From assembly GCF_002999335.1 (NCBI RefSeq), contig NW_020312128.1, positions 1 through 64,000 on the forward strand: a stretch of DNA of 64,000 nucleotides. Direction: 5' to 3'. The translations under genes and the position numbers were made by a program. Below, in pieces: positions 1 to 13,969 of the stretch (positions within the stretch are counted from its first letter, which is position 1; every line of letters begins with the position of its first letter). Under the pieces are notes generated by a model. The model was not told the origin of the DNA, made no database searches, and saw nothing but the letters and a program-made list of their open reading frames with translations. This DNA comes from Cyclospora cayetanensis. Taxonomy: Eukaryota > Apicomplexa > Conoidasida > Eucoccidiorida > Eimeriidae.

Positions 1-3000
1 AAAGACTAAATAGTATTTATCTGTATTTTTAATCCGAGAGCAGTTCGGTTGCTTGGATGCGTGGTGCAGTGGGATCAGGAATCGAGAATTTTCATGTCAT
101 TACAAACTTGGCTGTGCATTTGCCTTTACAACGTTTCAGGCGTTCACTACTGCGCAGTGCACAGATGGTTCTTGACCGTTTGAAACTTATGTGTAGGAGT
201 CTATTGATACAGTCGCAGTAGGCCTGCGGGATAGCACCGGAGGCGCGTCACAATTTTTTGTCGTGCATATTTGGCAGTTTGCACAATGCGCGTCACATAG
301 AGAGTGCGGATCAGTCTACGGGACATTGGTAAGAAGATAGCACCACTCATGTTCTTCTGGTATTAATTACACTTTGTATCTGCGGAAGTTAAATTGCGTT
401 CCGTGAGTACAATTCCTGTGCTTAGCTACCCTAGTATGCAATGCTACATTCGGTAGCCCCTTGCCGTCCTCCATCTCTTGTTTGTATTAAGCAGCCGGTC
501 TCCCATCCGGGCATGAAGCCGTTGGTCTCACGCGGGACATTGAGGGGAAATGTCATTGAGAGACCCATGTGCTTACTATCGCTTCCCCTAACTGATGAAG
601 ATCATCCATGGCTATTAACACCGGCTATCTGGAAAGACTCGAAAAGCTAGTAATTTTTTGTGGGCTTCCCCATGTAGTACTGCGTGGGAAGGCAGAAGCA
701 CCACAGGGTGGCTTAGACGTCCTCGAGCTTGGGATTATTGAGTACTGAGATAACACTAAAGAACAGCCGTAAAAAGAATGTGGTAAGGAGCACTCACAGG
801 TTCAGTTGTTGAGTGCGGAGCAGATGTAGGCTCCCTTGCCTGCCGCAATAACGCAACTCCGCTTGGTAACGAACTCGGATTTTCATAGTGTTGCTCGCAT
901 CTTGGTAATCGCGTTATTCTCGTGCATGTTAAATACCAAAGAGCTGCACTCACATGTTGCAGTGCGTTGAAGGCGCGCATGTGATTGTGGCGCATGCTGT
1001 CTACTCGGCTTATGCTTTGATTTTTAAACGTAATGTTGCTTTTATAGCGTTCGCCACGCGTTCTTGTGACGTTGCAGAGAGGCGGTAGCAAACCTGTGTA
1101 TGTTAATCTTTTAACCTAGTAAATTCGTTTTCTATTATTGCAGAATGAAAAGCTCATATTCCAGGCCCCCGAAGATAAAGTGCAACCGGACCTCCGCGGG
1201 CACGTTGATTGGGTGCTGCGTTTGTTGGTTAGTGTGTTTCTCTGCTTCCCTTTCACTGTCATCTTCTACTATTTAGATTAACTTTCTCGTCCGGAATGTT
1301 TTGGATTTCTTTCTGGAAAAATGATTTGGATCATCTTCTTATAGTTGCCATTATCTATATATAGGGAACAGAATGTCTGGTTTGCAATGTTGGGGACGGC
1401 GTATCGGCCTGCTGAATCAAATAAGTTTTGTTTCAGCGGATATATGTCGCTTCCAAGAATAAAAGATCAGACTAAATAACTTGATCATTAGTATATGCTC
1501 TTTATCACAGATTTATTTTGGGCTTACACAAAAAGACGCACGGTAGCGAAGGTTTGTGCAGAAAATGCTATCTTACCGAAAATCTGGTTATTTCGCATAG
1601 CTGCGATACTTGTATTTTTTTCAGAATTCATCAAGCACTGTGGCAATTTGCATGCTTGCAGTGCGTGTGTTCAGCTTCTTCCAGAATGTATGCAGCACCC
1701 TGGGCTTCGTTTTGGTGCTTCCTGCAGTGTGTAATGCCTTGAGCTGCATTTGCTGAGTGTCCTAGTACTCACAAGTATCATAGGGCTTGTCCCATGAACT
1801 GTAATGGAAAATACTTTTACACCAAATTATATCAATAGAGCAAAGGTTGTACTGGATTACCATGATTCTTCGGGTATGGCTTGCGTGGTCTGGTAATCAG
1901 TTTAGTCTGGGAGCTCACTGGTTTAATGTGCATGGCTCGAGGCGTGTATCCCAAAAAACACTTTAGAGGACTATGCTATAAGCAGATTGCGGGCAGAGGA
2001 GTGGTTTTGTGGTTTATTGACTAGACGCTGACCATGAGCATCACACGGCCGCATGCTCCAAAAAAATTGTCTTTTAAGGAGGCTGGAAATTGCTGGGATG
2101 CCGTAAATCCACTGTTGAGTTCAGGCATGCACAGAGAGAGTAAGACACGACAATCGGTAGAATTTGGGGGAACAAAGCTCACCTTGGACTATCGAAGGTT
2201 GTGCTTGGGGGTGTAGCTGAGCCTGAGACCCTCTGCTATCGACTTTGGTGCCCTCAAAACTCTACGTTGCCATCTACACGGAACAACCGAAAATCTGGCG
2301 TCCAATCGTTGGTGTTTGGCTGGCTGTACCTAACCTTGGCTTTGGTGAAACGAAACAGGAGACATTGAGTGGGATGCAGGTAAAGCCCTCGAATCAGCCG
2401 TTGGTGATACAGCGCCTTCTCGTTTTTCTCTCGAGGGTGTCCCTTTATAGTGGAGAATGATTTGGCTGATGTAAAGGTAAGCGGCAAGATGTTAGGATAT
2501 TCCGGACTCGCAACCGAGTTCCTGTGCAGACGTGAGGAGGCTTCTCCCAAGTGTCCAGAGATGGGAATCTGCAATTTGTCTTATGGCTCTGCGTTGGAAT
2601 TGCCTGCTGACGCTTTTGCACGCATGCGAGCGCATCACTCGAGGCATTAGTGGTGTCTATTGGATCGTCTAATTCAGCGTGAACGCAAGCCCGTAGGGTA
2701 ATGATTATGCTCGCAGTTGCTGCTGGCTCGTAGACGTTTAGGAAAACGGTTTTATGTTGAGACATTAGCAGACACCATCCGACGTCTCGCGTATTCCATC
2801 GAATTAGGCTTACAAATGTTGATAGCATTGACTGCAAGCATTAATCCCTCGAGCGTATGAACACGTAAAGTGCTTATAAGTACAATAAAAGTGATGATGG
2901 CCAGTGGGTTTCTCATGTGAAGAACGCCATGATGTACAGTATTATTTTTCATGTGTTTCCTACTTTATAGCATGGGAAAACACAGAGTCGAGTATACTCT

Positions 3001-3300
3001 TACAGGTGATTTTTCAAGCCTGAATATACCACACAATAAGCAATAATGGTGATAAACAGGGAGAGCAACGGGTGTTCTGAACTAGCCAATCAATCTTCAG
3101 AATGCGGGTATCAGAGTATGTCGAATCGCAGACGGGATATGTCCCGGTGGGTGAAGTGTAGCATTAAGTTGTCTATACATACAACCAATGAACCGCTGCA
3201 ACACACGTTATGTTGTTCAATTAGAATAACTGCCAAAACATATCTAAATAAAATTCCTCAGCATATCTGTGCGGTCGATAAAAACCACACAGTAAGAGAC
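1..3300. other. Gene-poor stretch, nothing recognised
   Basis: No open frame longer than about 130 codons occurs here, and none of the translations has domain character, a signal peptide or a convincing series of GT-AG-bounded exons. The short open frames on both strands overlap each other in several frames, as expected by chance. The far ends of untranslated regions or introns of a neighbouring gene could lie here, but the sequence does not show it. Confidence 0.5.
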
Positions 3301-6300
3301 TGACCGCCGACTATTTTTCCACTGTCGCAATTTGCTAAAAGTCTGTGCTACTGGTATCTTTACATTCAAGAACGAAATTGAAATGCTGCTTCATCATACC
3401 TTATTTCGTTCGCTAGCAACATATAAAAATTTTTTGTTATAGTTCAGTTTGTTCTGAAGAAACTAATGTGGTCAACGCTAATAACGATAAGCACACAACA
3501 AATCAAAAACACAAAAAATGCTCTGATATGCAGTTGTGTATTTTCGCGTTGTTGCAAAGGTGCGCTGCGCTAGTCTCGTTTCACAGCACACATTGCGTTG
3601 CACAGTGTCGCGTATCTTGAAAAATGTTCACAATTTGCATTGAAAACTCATGCATTGTGATGTTTTTACAAAAAAACAATAGAACATGTTTGAACACTAC
3701 ATGCACCTTAACTCAAACTGCTCAAGCTGCTTGCAGAGCCTAGCATTTCAAAAAAGCTTTTGTTTCATTTGCTTTTATCGTGACTAGAAAGATGTCGTAA
3801 CTGTTTAAGAAGAAAAGCATTCTGATAACCATGAGTGCAGCAAAAGGTGCGCTTACAAACGTTCGGCATGGCAAACAAGCATGCTGGGATAGCGAAGGAA
3901 TACCAAATAAGAGAGACACTAGTTATATGACCTCCCGTGAAGAAAGCCTGAGGATCCGTAAAGTATTGAAGCTTACTTGTTGAACAAAATGTCTGCTTAG
4001 TGATGTGCGTGATATTGCATGGAACAAACGATTTTGCGTTAGCGCAAAGCACTTCGAGACTCGTGAAAAATTTTCACACATTGCTTACGGTCTAGAGGTT
4101 CGCGGTCTGTTAGCAATCATTAAAAAAAAAATTCTACACTTGATAACCATGGAAAATGAATTTTTTATATACACTAAAAAACATGTTTCATGAGCTATGC
4201 CAAGCGCATTATTGCTGGGTAGTTTGGAATGAATACTACTAAAGCGTATTCAGCTTGATAAACAGCAATGCTAGCTTAGGTCCTGCATGTAACAACATTT
4301 AGCATAGAGGCACCGGGCATTATCCAGATATGATTGAAGGAAGTAATTGTATCAAATCAACGGAAAAAGGACAGGCTTGCTTTTTCCTGCATTTCATAGT
4401 AATCCTATATACAGTCTTAGTTTCTGGTGCTTTCATGGCAAAATGTGGTATATATTTCATTTGCTTAGGTGCAGGTTGCCTTTATATTTTGGCTCCCTGT
4501 AATGAGGATATTGATGCGAGAGTGAATACAGCATTTTTTTTAGTTTCGTGTTTTAAAATCGCGCACCCAACTATTCTGTTTCTCTTTTCATGTGTACAGG
4601 CATAGAATGGTTTTCATGTTGGTATCCATGTTGATGTTTTTAAGTGTTTTTATTTGCACAGTAGGGCATTGCAAGTATCTGCAGCGCTGGCGCTTCAATA
4701 AAAAAAGTTACGCTAGTTTGCTAGGCAAGACATGTCTTTATGAGAATACTTGTATTATGTGATGTTTTGGTGTTAAAGTGTTTGTATTTTTGGCAATCGT
4801 AGAATGTACCCAAACTTCAGTAAAGAACTTTGGTGCTTTTACTTACTCTGTGAAAATGTATCTCTCTTCCAAGGATATTTTCAGTTTTCGTAGCCTTGCT
4901 GGTATATATTTGTCCATTGCGTACACGTATCAGAGCAACTCCGAATACATTTGGACGTCCTGTCTTCATATCAGCACAGCCTTTGCTATCTGTCAAAAAC
5001 AACGCACATAGATATGATTCATAAACTTGTCAGCATGCTTGAAATTTTACATATTCGCTTCCGAAGCTGTAAAAGTAGCTAGTATTTGCGGATTCATCGT
5101 AGCCTGTAAAACGCCAATTATAATATCTTGGACACATACGGAATTTTCAGAGGACTCGTAACTAAAACGTCAGAAATACCGAGTCGCTAGCTAGCTGAAT
5201 GCTAAACTCTCTGATATGTGTTAAAGAATATTAGAATTAATTTTCTCGACGAACTGTGCACGCAAGAACCATATTTTTCAACTTTTAGATTGTCTGTGAT
5301 CTAGCACAGCGCACAGCTGTAGAAAAAACTTTAAAAGTACATCATGAAAGAAAGTAGGTCTACACAAAAACATAGTTCTCTGCCGATACAAGCACATCCA
5401 AACACAAAATAAACATAGCCTTTTACAGAGATGTGGCATTTTGCTGCAGCCGCATTTGTAAATATACATGGTGGAGCTCCCTCGATCACAAAAAAAGTCG
5501 ACTGCTGTAATATAGCAGATCAGCTAGACTGAGACTCAAAAAAGAAAATGCCAAGAATTAACTATTGCACTTTACAAACGAACGTTTTCGATGAACATTA
5601 CACTCTTTACTAAATCTAATAAAGCCCTATTAGTTTTTTTTAACCAATTATCTGAATATGGCATTATTATAAGAAAAAAGATATCCAGACCTTGAAAAAA
5701 ATCAAATACTAGAGTTGACGTGTAATCAGGGATGGCGTATTTTCCTTGCCGCTGTGTATGTGTGCTAAATTCCTTTTTATCTAAACGTATCTACCAGCTC
5801 ATGTTCCTCTGTAGAATCATTTGTTGCTCACCTGTTCAAATATGTTGAGCTAAGAAAAATGATTAGGACAAATCCGACAGCCGAAGGAGCATGCCAATAG
5901 TGCTCTTGCCAGAAAACTCACAAGCGTTTACTTTTCATTTTCACGAATTCTGAGGATGGCCTTTAATCAGAAATGCGTGTTGAAATTAATAGCTTTTGCA
6001 GTCTAACACCATCTGACATGTATGAGCAACCAAGAGTTCAGCAAAGCATATATTAGCGGCTAACGTGAAAGTACGCTCGACACTATATGTTCGGTGGCAA
6101 ATGTACGAAAATCTATATTGCGAAATTGCATACTTTACAGGACATGCTTTACAGGGTTACAATCTTGATTGGCACGTGGATTATCAACCGACTGAAAACG
6201 TCACTAGCTGGCTTGCCAGTAAATGTAAAAACCTTTGTTCTCACTCTATTAGGCAGCTCTAATATTTTCTTAAAGACGGTTTCCCGTTGTATTCTAATAA

Positions 6301-7070
6301 GAAGGAAATAACATATATTTGAGTGACATTTAGTTCCTGAGGAGTTAAAATCATCAATATAGAGTAAGCCAATAGGTCGAGATTTTGAAAATTCGCCTCT
6401 TACAAAAGCAGAGCTTTCTGTAGTTTGTCGAGTGCTCTTAATTTCGCTCACTTATTTTCTGGGTTTAACATTTAGAAACACAATTTGCAGAGCGTGTACA
6501 CGTCAAAGATTTGATACTGATTTCCTATCAAAACACACTTTGTTCTACAGTACTGGGAGATATATACATTTTACACTCTTTTCTTTGCTAAGCAAGCACA
6601 TAAACAAGACTTTCCTGGAGAGCTGTTTGCAGCCGTACGAAACTCGAATTTCGTCAGTTCTTGAATGCACACTGCTCAAATCATAGAGTATGTTTGGACA
6701 TCAACTGTAATATATATATTATAATTGTGTGCATTCAAAAGGGTCACGAATACAAAAGTAATCACTGTAACCCGGAAACCGATATCGAGCTTTCCTCTCT
6801 ATGGAAGAACATAGGTGTAATGGACTTGGCACTAGTGTTTCTCAAAAAAGGATTTGTGATATAGCGTCACATGATTATGTATATGCGATGAACTACTCAA
6901 AAATCCTAGACGCCTACTGACATCGCTGTGCCCAACACCGCAACCCAATAATAATCCTCAAGAACGCATGAAAGCAAAGGTCCTAATGATTACTTACTAT
7001 GCTTCGTCAAAATGTCTGACTGAGCCACCTTACTAGATCTTCAAGCTTACTCTGTTTGTCGAAAACACGA
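3300..7070. other. AT-rich gene-free stretch
   Basis: Compared with its flanks this stretch is visibly richer in A and T, with many A or T runs of 6-9 bases and a short alternating TA tract near 6,709. Open frames are all under about 100 codons and look random. I see no exon series, RNA gene or mobile-element motif. It is probably intergenic DNA. Confidence 0.45.
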
Positions 7071-10000
7071 CGCAAACTACCGCAAACGTCGCTGGTGGCA
7101 ACATAAAAATAAAGCAATTAGGCAGCCTGTAAATTTTGTTTTTCTCTGACAACATGGACCAGGGCGCCTGCGCGCTGCCTCTCCGCCCCCACGCTTCAAC
7201 TGGCAAAACGATAACATAAAGAAAATAGAGTGGCTTTTAAGAAGTGCTCTATTATCAAAGAAAATCGACTTCAACTCATTGACAAGCAGCGACTACTGCC
7301 AGCAGTGGACATTTATATTTAGATAGCCTCACGACCAAAGCAACTATAAGTTACCCAACAAACATATCTCCGTAGTCACGTTCCCCCCTCTGCTCTGCTA
7401 AGCAGCATTCTAAAATCAAATAGTAAACCGAGGGCAAAACAGTGTACAAAAGTAAAACGTTGGCACCAAGAAAAATGCCGATTTACTACAACACTTTAAA
7501 GGTCACCTAAGAACACACGCAACGTTATTCGTTTCATTCTTGAAATGTCAAAAGACTTGCCCACTACCAATTCGCGTATGCTTGCAGGTAGTTTGCTTGA
7601 GCAAAGAGTACCTGCATCTAAAACTACACCAGCCTTGTGCCTTGAAACCAGCGAACACGCTATGTTTTACGACTATTTCTTAACCTAACTAAATTGTTGA
7701 CGGGGTCACTCAAGTGAGACACCCAGACCTGTCAGATTCATCGTTATGTTCATGTGCTCAGGAGGTCAAATATTACTGAATTTAAGCAGCATGCATTCGT
7801 GGATAGGATTATTAGGCCCGTGTGCTGCAACGCTAATTGCCAACAGTCTAAACATGAGGTGGCCTTTTTACAATACGCTCTTCAGCATAGTCACTCAGAT
7901 GCAGCACTGTTCTGACGAATCCCAACCACCATCAGCTTCAAAAAAAAGTTAAGCAGATGGAGGGTATTGTAACTATCATAAAACACAGAACGCCTACCAA
8001 CCAGGGGTGCATGCAGTTCAAAGAACGCAAAAAATCAGGTGGGGCAGCCCTAAGTTCCCTATTTTACTGAGGCAGGAGGACACTTCCAACATGACTTCAC
8101 CACAGTATAAGAAATGCGAACTCACCAGCTAGATGGAGCAATAGCATCGTTAACACCTCACTTTACAAAAGGACTTGCTGCCGGTCAAAAGGCCAAGAAA
8201 TCAATCTGCAAGAACACTCTCTTCAGCTCTTTCTCAAATGGAATTCCAATCAAAGTAACCACTATCCAGGCACTTCCAAAACGCACTACAAAAAGCTCCA
8301 CCGTCAAAAAAATATGTTCACTTATTGCTCTTGTCACCGCACCGCACAAAAAGTTTGCCACAGCTCCCTTAGGTGCTGGTTCTACCGCGTTTTAGGTAGA
8401 AAAAATAAATGGTTTTGAGAAAACCAAGAGACGCACCCTCGGCGGCTGTCCCGGCCCTAACCTTCCACAGGAATCCTACGTTCCCACATGGCTTTCTTGC
8501 ATTGGGACATTCATTGTACACCAACGACTAAGTCACTATGCTAGGCACCAGCCAACTCTGTCCTGCTAGCAAAATAGGTATCCTTCGAGGTTTGATGTTG
8601 CATACAACTTCCCCATGCTGGTGAAATAGTACTTTTGTGCGTCCTAGCAAATGTGAGACTTAGGGACTGCGCCAAATAATCAACAGCCATGTTACCCCTG
8701 TGCGGCCTGCCCATCGGCAAGCGATACACTTCATTAGCTCGATAGAGTAACACTCCCACTTCATGAATATTAGGATGTATGCTTAGAACGGATATTACTC
8801 GTTCCGTAGATCTCTTTCTTCTGCAACACATTTGGCCTCATAGTATCCTTCTTCGAGCATTTCTCAATGTCTTGATGGTCTTCTGCTAACCAGCCAATCT
8901 GCATCTGGATTTCTCCCTTCGTTCGCCCAGTGGTTCGACGCTGTCACCTTTTCGGTAACATAGAGAACCAAAAGATACAACACCGTACCAGTAGCTTGTG
9001 GAACTATTGGGTGCTCTCCAATTACTGTTGCCAGGAGGAGGGTCCTGCTGTTATCTTTTCATGTTCCGCTTAGACTGTAGGCAAAGCCTGCTCGGCATGC
9101 CCATGATATTGCTGTATCTTTATTGTTTTCAAAGCTCTTCGTTAGTAACTAACGATTCAACAGGTCCTCTTTGATCGCCCCCCAAGGATCGATCATGCCC
9201 TTTTATGAATGCACAGCCTCTGATTCGTTTCATGGGTATCCATCCTCTGAGCACCCGACGAAGCACGTCAATTGGACGTGTGTTGGGATAATGCCAAAGA
9301 AGATGTACAGGTATGTAGGGGCTTCCGAGAGTAGAAGCCCCGTAGTTTTCAATAGAATGATTCAGTGACCAAAATGCCCCAATCAGCTCATCTTGGCATA
9401 AACATAGGACTCAGGGTCAGAATAAAGGCATAAAACAAATGATCACAGCAGGCACATTACCTCTGGATGGACTAGCCTTATCTCAGCACCAGGAGACGTA
9501 TCTTGGCGTGCACGTTAACAAGCTTCAATATGTGAGTCGTCTTGGATGCTCAACAAAGCTAGACACTGCAACCAGAGTCACCATGCGTGTCGTTTCTCCC
9601 ATACAGTGAAAGTATTGGCGGTTCGGGGATGTAAATTACGCAGCTTCTTAAACAGTACATTCAGGAGCTTTTCATTAAATTGCTATTCTACATGGATTAA
9701 GCTGTGGGCCGACAAAGACACTCTCTGAAAAGTTACAGTTTCACAACTCAAACCCGTCGGGGCTCCGGTAGGAGGACAAAAAGACCAATACAGTCTGCAT
9801 AGCTCTGGCGTTTAGCACTCCGTGCATTAACAACTAGTTGTTGATTGAGACTAGCGCACATATGCATACTAGTGCGCCTCCTATCGAGCCCACAGTAAAC
9901 TTCACAAGCACAGACGAATCAGTAGAAAATTTAGGAAGCATTATTGATTCAATACAACTAGTGTAGCAGGCGCCGAACAGTAGGTCAGCGAAACACATCT

Positions 10001-10180
10001 AAATTATCAACGCCTGGAAGCTCATCAAAACGTTAGCGCACAGGCGCTGCTCTTCCGTAGCATATGCCAATAAGCCTCTTCCGCGAACATTTTTCTTGAA
10101 AAGGCCTGCAAAGTAGGTTAACCTATTTCGCAGCCATCCCTGCTCTTTTCCCATCGCCAACTAACAGCAACTGGTAGGGG
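7070..10180. other. Gene-poor stretch, possible element debris
   Basis: No gene could be supported. Base composition rises back to the level of the transposon-bearing region on the right. A minus-strand open frame at 8,541-8,831 has a more protein-like composition than its surroundings, with a run reading RLPMGRP and a hydrophobic stretch after it. It has no partner exons and may be a fragment of another decayed element. The remainder shows nothing recognisable. Confidence 0.4.
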
Positions 10181-12200
10181 TTGAAGAGTGCGCAGAGGAG
10201 CATCAGTGCGCACAGAGATTCTTTGGTGACCCAAGAATCTTAGCTGCTGTTTTTGAATAAAGCCAGCTGCTTACGCAGAACATTAAATTCCTTGAAGCAG
10301 CGAGGAGTCATGATGGTCTCTAGCTTGACTACGTGCACCCAATGGCCATGAAAACTAGAGAACTGACATTAGTCCCATGGTAGTTTTTGCACAGATTAGC
10401 GTTGATGTTCGAAGCATTACCAGAAAGTATGTATCTGGTGTAACGGACTTTACATGGGTATTCATGAAGGTTAAGCAGGGTGGTGATAGAGTTTAGAACC
10501 CACACACGGACAGACCCAGCTGGCACGGAAGAGCCTTGGCTTTGGCTTATGCTAAAGAAAATCTAGGATACAGTCGTCACCCATCAGCAAGCGTCATTCA
10601 AAGGAAGGGCCGCTATTGGTAGCCTGGTTATGTGGAAGGAGAGAATGGGACAGGATAGGAGGCAGCTGGGTATAGCTGGAGTGCGTGTTGGTGCTACCAT
10701 TAAGCCTGCTAGGATCGCTGCAATGCTTTGTAGTCCTTGGGTATGCCTCTAAGCTGCTGCAAGGGGGGCGTCTCACATAGATTGCATCAGTACCATACCA
10801 ACGAAGCTTGCGGACCTCAAGCGAGTGGGAGTATGGGGGGTCTTTCTGCTGCGAATCCATCAGCGAAGCCGTTCATAAGCTTTTCCAATGAAGACCTTTG
10901 CATGCTTTTGCGAAGGGCTGCTTGCGAGCTTGAGGAGGCTGGGAACTAAGGCGCGCGCGTGGCTTTCAACTTGGTACCAGCAGAGCAAAGGATGTTCGCA
11001 GCAGAGTGGTAGAGAAAATACAAGTAGAAGCAAAAGGCAGCAATCTGCTTGACATCGGCGTTAAACTGAACAGCCAGCAAGAGCTTATCAACGAATATAT
11101 TATGTCATCCGAAGAGACAGTTGCTCGTGAGTTCTGGAGTCAAGCAAGGAACCGCTTGCTCGACAAGTGACTGTTCAGTGACGGAGGCGTTTCGCCCTGG
11201 ATGCATGAAGCGGCTTCTTTGTATGAATCCGCAGCACTTCATTGACAGCTCACCTACCCAGTTGCGTTCAGCGAAGCCGATTAAGCACACTATTACCCTT
11301 GTGCTAGGCAGTTGTCCAGCAAGCGTGGAGTAAAGCACCAGACGAACACGAAAGACCCGGGATTTCTGGATGAGGGTAAATAGAGTTCGTTGACGTCTTC
11401 GCCGCTCTCGAAACACGCAGGTATGCCTCGTAAAGGATGAGGCATAGGGCAAGCAAAGGTATAGGTTAGCTGCGAATTACACTCATTTCCGTGGAGTGGT
11501 TGGCACGGTTGCACACGCATGACCATTCAATGGACAAAATGTTGAAGACCACAAGCATACCCATATCTTTGGTGCGAACCATACCCAAGGTACGCTGCCG
11601 TCCCATAACCACTTGAAGGCATACCAAACGCCCCACAGAACATCGAAATGACCCCATCAGGTTCAATGGCAGCACCAACAGCCACTCCAGCTATTCCCAG
11701 CTGCCTCCTATCCTGTCCCATCCTCTCCTTCTACATGACCAGGCTACCAATAGCGGCCCTTCGTTTAAACGATGCTTCCTGATGAGCTGTAGCTGTATCC
11801 TAAATTCTTTCAACATGAGCAGGAAGCACGGCCCTCCCATGCGGGCTGAGTCCGTGACTCGGTAGATCCCAAACTCTATCACCACTATGCTTAGCCTTCC
11901 TCCAAACCCATCCAAAATCTATCACACGAGATACGCACTCTTCGGCCATGTTGTGGAATATCAATGCAAATACTGTACAAAGACTACCATGAGACTAATG
12001 TCATTTTTCTCACTTTCATGTTCAATGGGTGAGCTGCTGCACACCAGCAAGCTCGAGTGTCAACATGGATCTTCGCTGCTGAAAGCAACTCAACGCTGTA
12101 CATGAACAGCCAGCTATACACAAAAGCAGCAACTAAGGTTTTGGGGTCATCAAAGAATGTCCCTGCGCGTACTCGGATGTGTAAGCAAAGTTGAGCCTTC
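10180..12200. repeat. Imperfect inverted repeat of an unidentified element
   Basis: Two diverged copies of one sequence lie in opposite orientation: a left arm of about 10,190-10,800 and a right arm of about 11,545-12,160 read on the minus strand. Conserved blocks include TTGGTAGCCTGGT, GGGACAGGATAGGAGGCAGC, TGACATTAGTC and GGTGGTGATAGAGTTT, in the same order in both arms, with substitutions and small indels between them. Protein fragments are shared too, for example MGQDRRQLGIAGV in both arms, with stops in each. The spacer of roughly 750 bases is not obviously repeated. Two old insertions of one element in opposite directions, or a fold-back transposon, would both explain this. I do not recognise the encoded protein. 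Confidence 0.8.
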
Positions 12201-13950
12201 AGGCATATAGGCATCCCGGGCGCCTCTACCCGTTCAATCACCAGGATATGCCCAAAAAAATTTTGCTTATGCTTGCTGGTGCTCTATGCCTGACTATAAC
12301 TACAAGCGTTTTTTCAATAAAGCTTAAGGAGCAAAGTTTGGATGAAATTCCTCCCCTCAACGATTGTAGGGGGCAAAGTCCTTGCTAGTACATTCTACAG
12401 ATAATAATGCATCTGCGCTGCGCCTTCTGCTAGATTTGGTATGCTAATTTAACCGTGTATCTATGTGCTTTTCATTATTTTGGCGTACTTATAGACAATA
12501 AGCCGTCGATTTGCGACGTTGTGCGCTAGATGCTGTGTGCAACAAGTGAATGGAAGGAATGTTTAGTGAATTCCTGCTACGCATTCCCTAGCTGTTGCTC
12601 TACATGTTGAGCCTACTGCTGGCGTAGGCACAGAAAGTAGACCATCTATTCAATTTCTTCGTTAAAATGGTGCATGACTCCGGGCTCAAGGGGGACACCG
12701 TAGAAACATACTAGGTCAGTTTCGAGAAGCCGTAGTTCTCTCCCTGTACCCCCGCCCCTCATGGTTAAGAGATAAGAGGAAAACAAAAACTAGAAGTGTG
12801 CGTCGCTAGCCCCTAGAAGCATACATGAGCGGCCATAACTAGTGACACACACCGTCTAGCGCATACACGCATAACAATGCGTCGCCTTCTGCGCATGTAA
12901 CACTGCTCTGCAGTAGCTAAAATACTGGAAACGGCTAGCCAATTAGAATACTTTTTGCTTACTTTTCTTGAATATTTTCAGTGAAGTAGGAAGTATCCAA
13001 CTTTCCTTAAGCAAACTACATCCTTCGCATTTAAGAGCAGACGCCCTCGTGCTCCGTAATTGTCCGTCTAGTACAGGTGCTTGTAGAACAGTGGAAGAGG
13101 TTGTGCCCTATCAGTACTGCCCGAGCAGATACAACAAAAACCTAGTGCAAGTGATAAAACCAACGCATGCAGCAGCTGGTATAGAGTAAATGGAGAGGAG
13201 AAAAGCACAAACATTAGCCACCAACAAATAAGTGGTCGACCAACACGATCGCGGAGGCGCGAGGCCTCACTGTCGGCCTACTGGGATGTGTAAGGCTCCT
13301 TGTACGAGAAAGGCGAAGAGAAGTAAAATATGATTGAGGAATATATATACGCACTGATTCAGCAATGCCTTCACGTCTCAAAGAATCATGTCTGTCTGTC
13401 AATACAGCCGCAACATGCAGCGCAAACGACCTCCAAGCTCCAAAAAGGGGCTAAGCATTCGTGTGAGGACAACATGCGTGGAATACCCGCGCATAGGGCT
13501 CGGGTGTAACGCGCATCCTCACAATGCTAACCGGGAATTTTACAAGCAATCTCCATACATAAGAGAGAGCTTTTTTTTCGCAGAACAAGAGGAAAAGCTG
13601 ACGACAGAAGATAATGTTCTGTCCATGGCGGCCAAAGTTGTCAACGAAACAGGATTACGGACCGCATGCGACAAGGCCCATAAACGCTCCTCCGTCACCC
13701 ACGAGGGTTGGCGTCCTCATCTCCACTCAACTAGAGCTCCCTTCTAGTGTGTCCTCGGCGCTCGAAAATTCTAAAATCCAGCGCCTCTACGATTTGCTGT
13801 AGAATCCTCTGCCTCCGCACGCGTTGCTTGCCATTTAGATTACGGATGCGAAAACATCCGGGAGCTTTGGACTGCCTCTAGGTAGCGATTATTGCTAGTT
13901 CTGTGCCACCTGCAGCTTTGAAGCAAGATGATAGGAAGAGAAACTTGTTT
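12200..13950. other. Gene-free stretch between two decayed elements
   Basis: No gene, RNA or clear repeat was recognised. A plus-strand open frame of 119 codons at 13,388 has no domain features and overlaps other random frames. The left long terminal repeat of the neighbouring retroelement might lie here, but I found no matching copy on the far side. Confidence 0.4.
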
Positions 13951-13969
13951 GATTAGAATGAAAAGATTG

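Noticed and set aside
7160..7200. GC-rich patch within the AT-rich region
   Set aside because: Too short and without coding, RNA or repeat features; probably chance.
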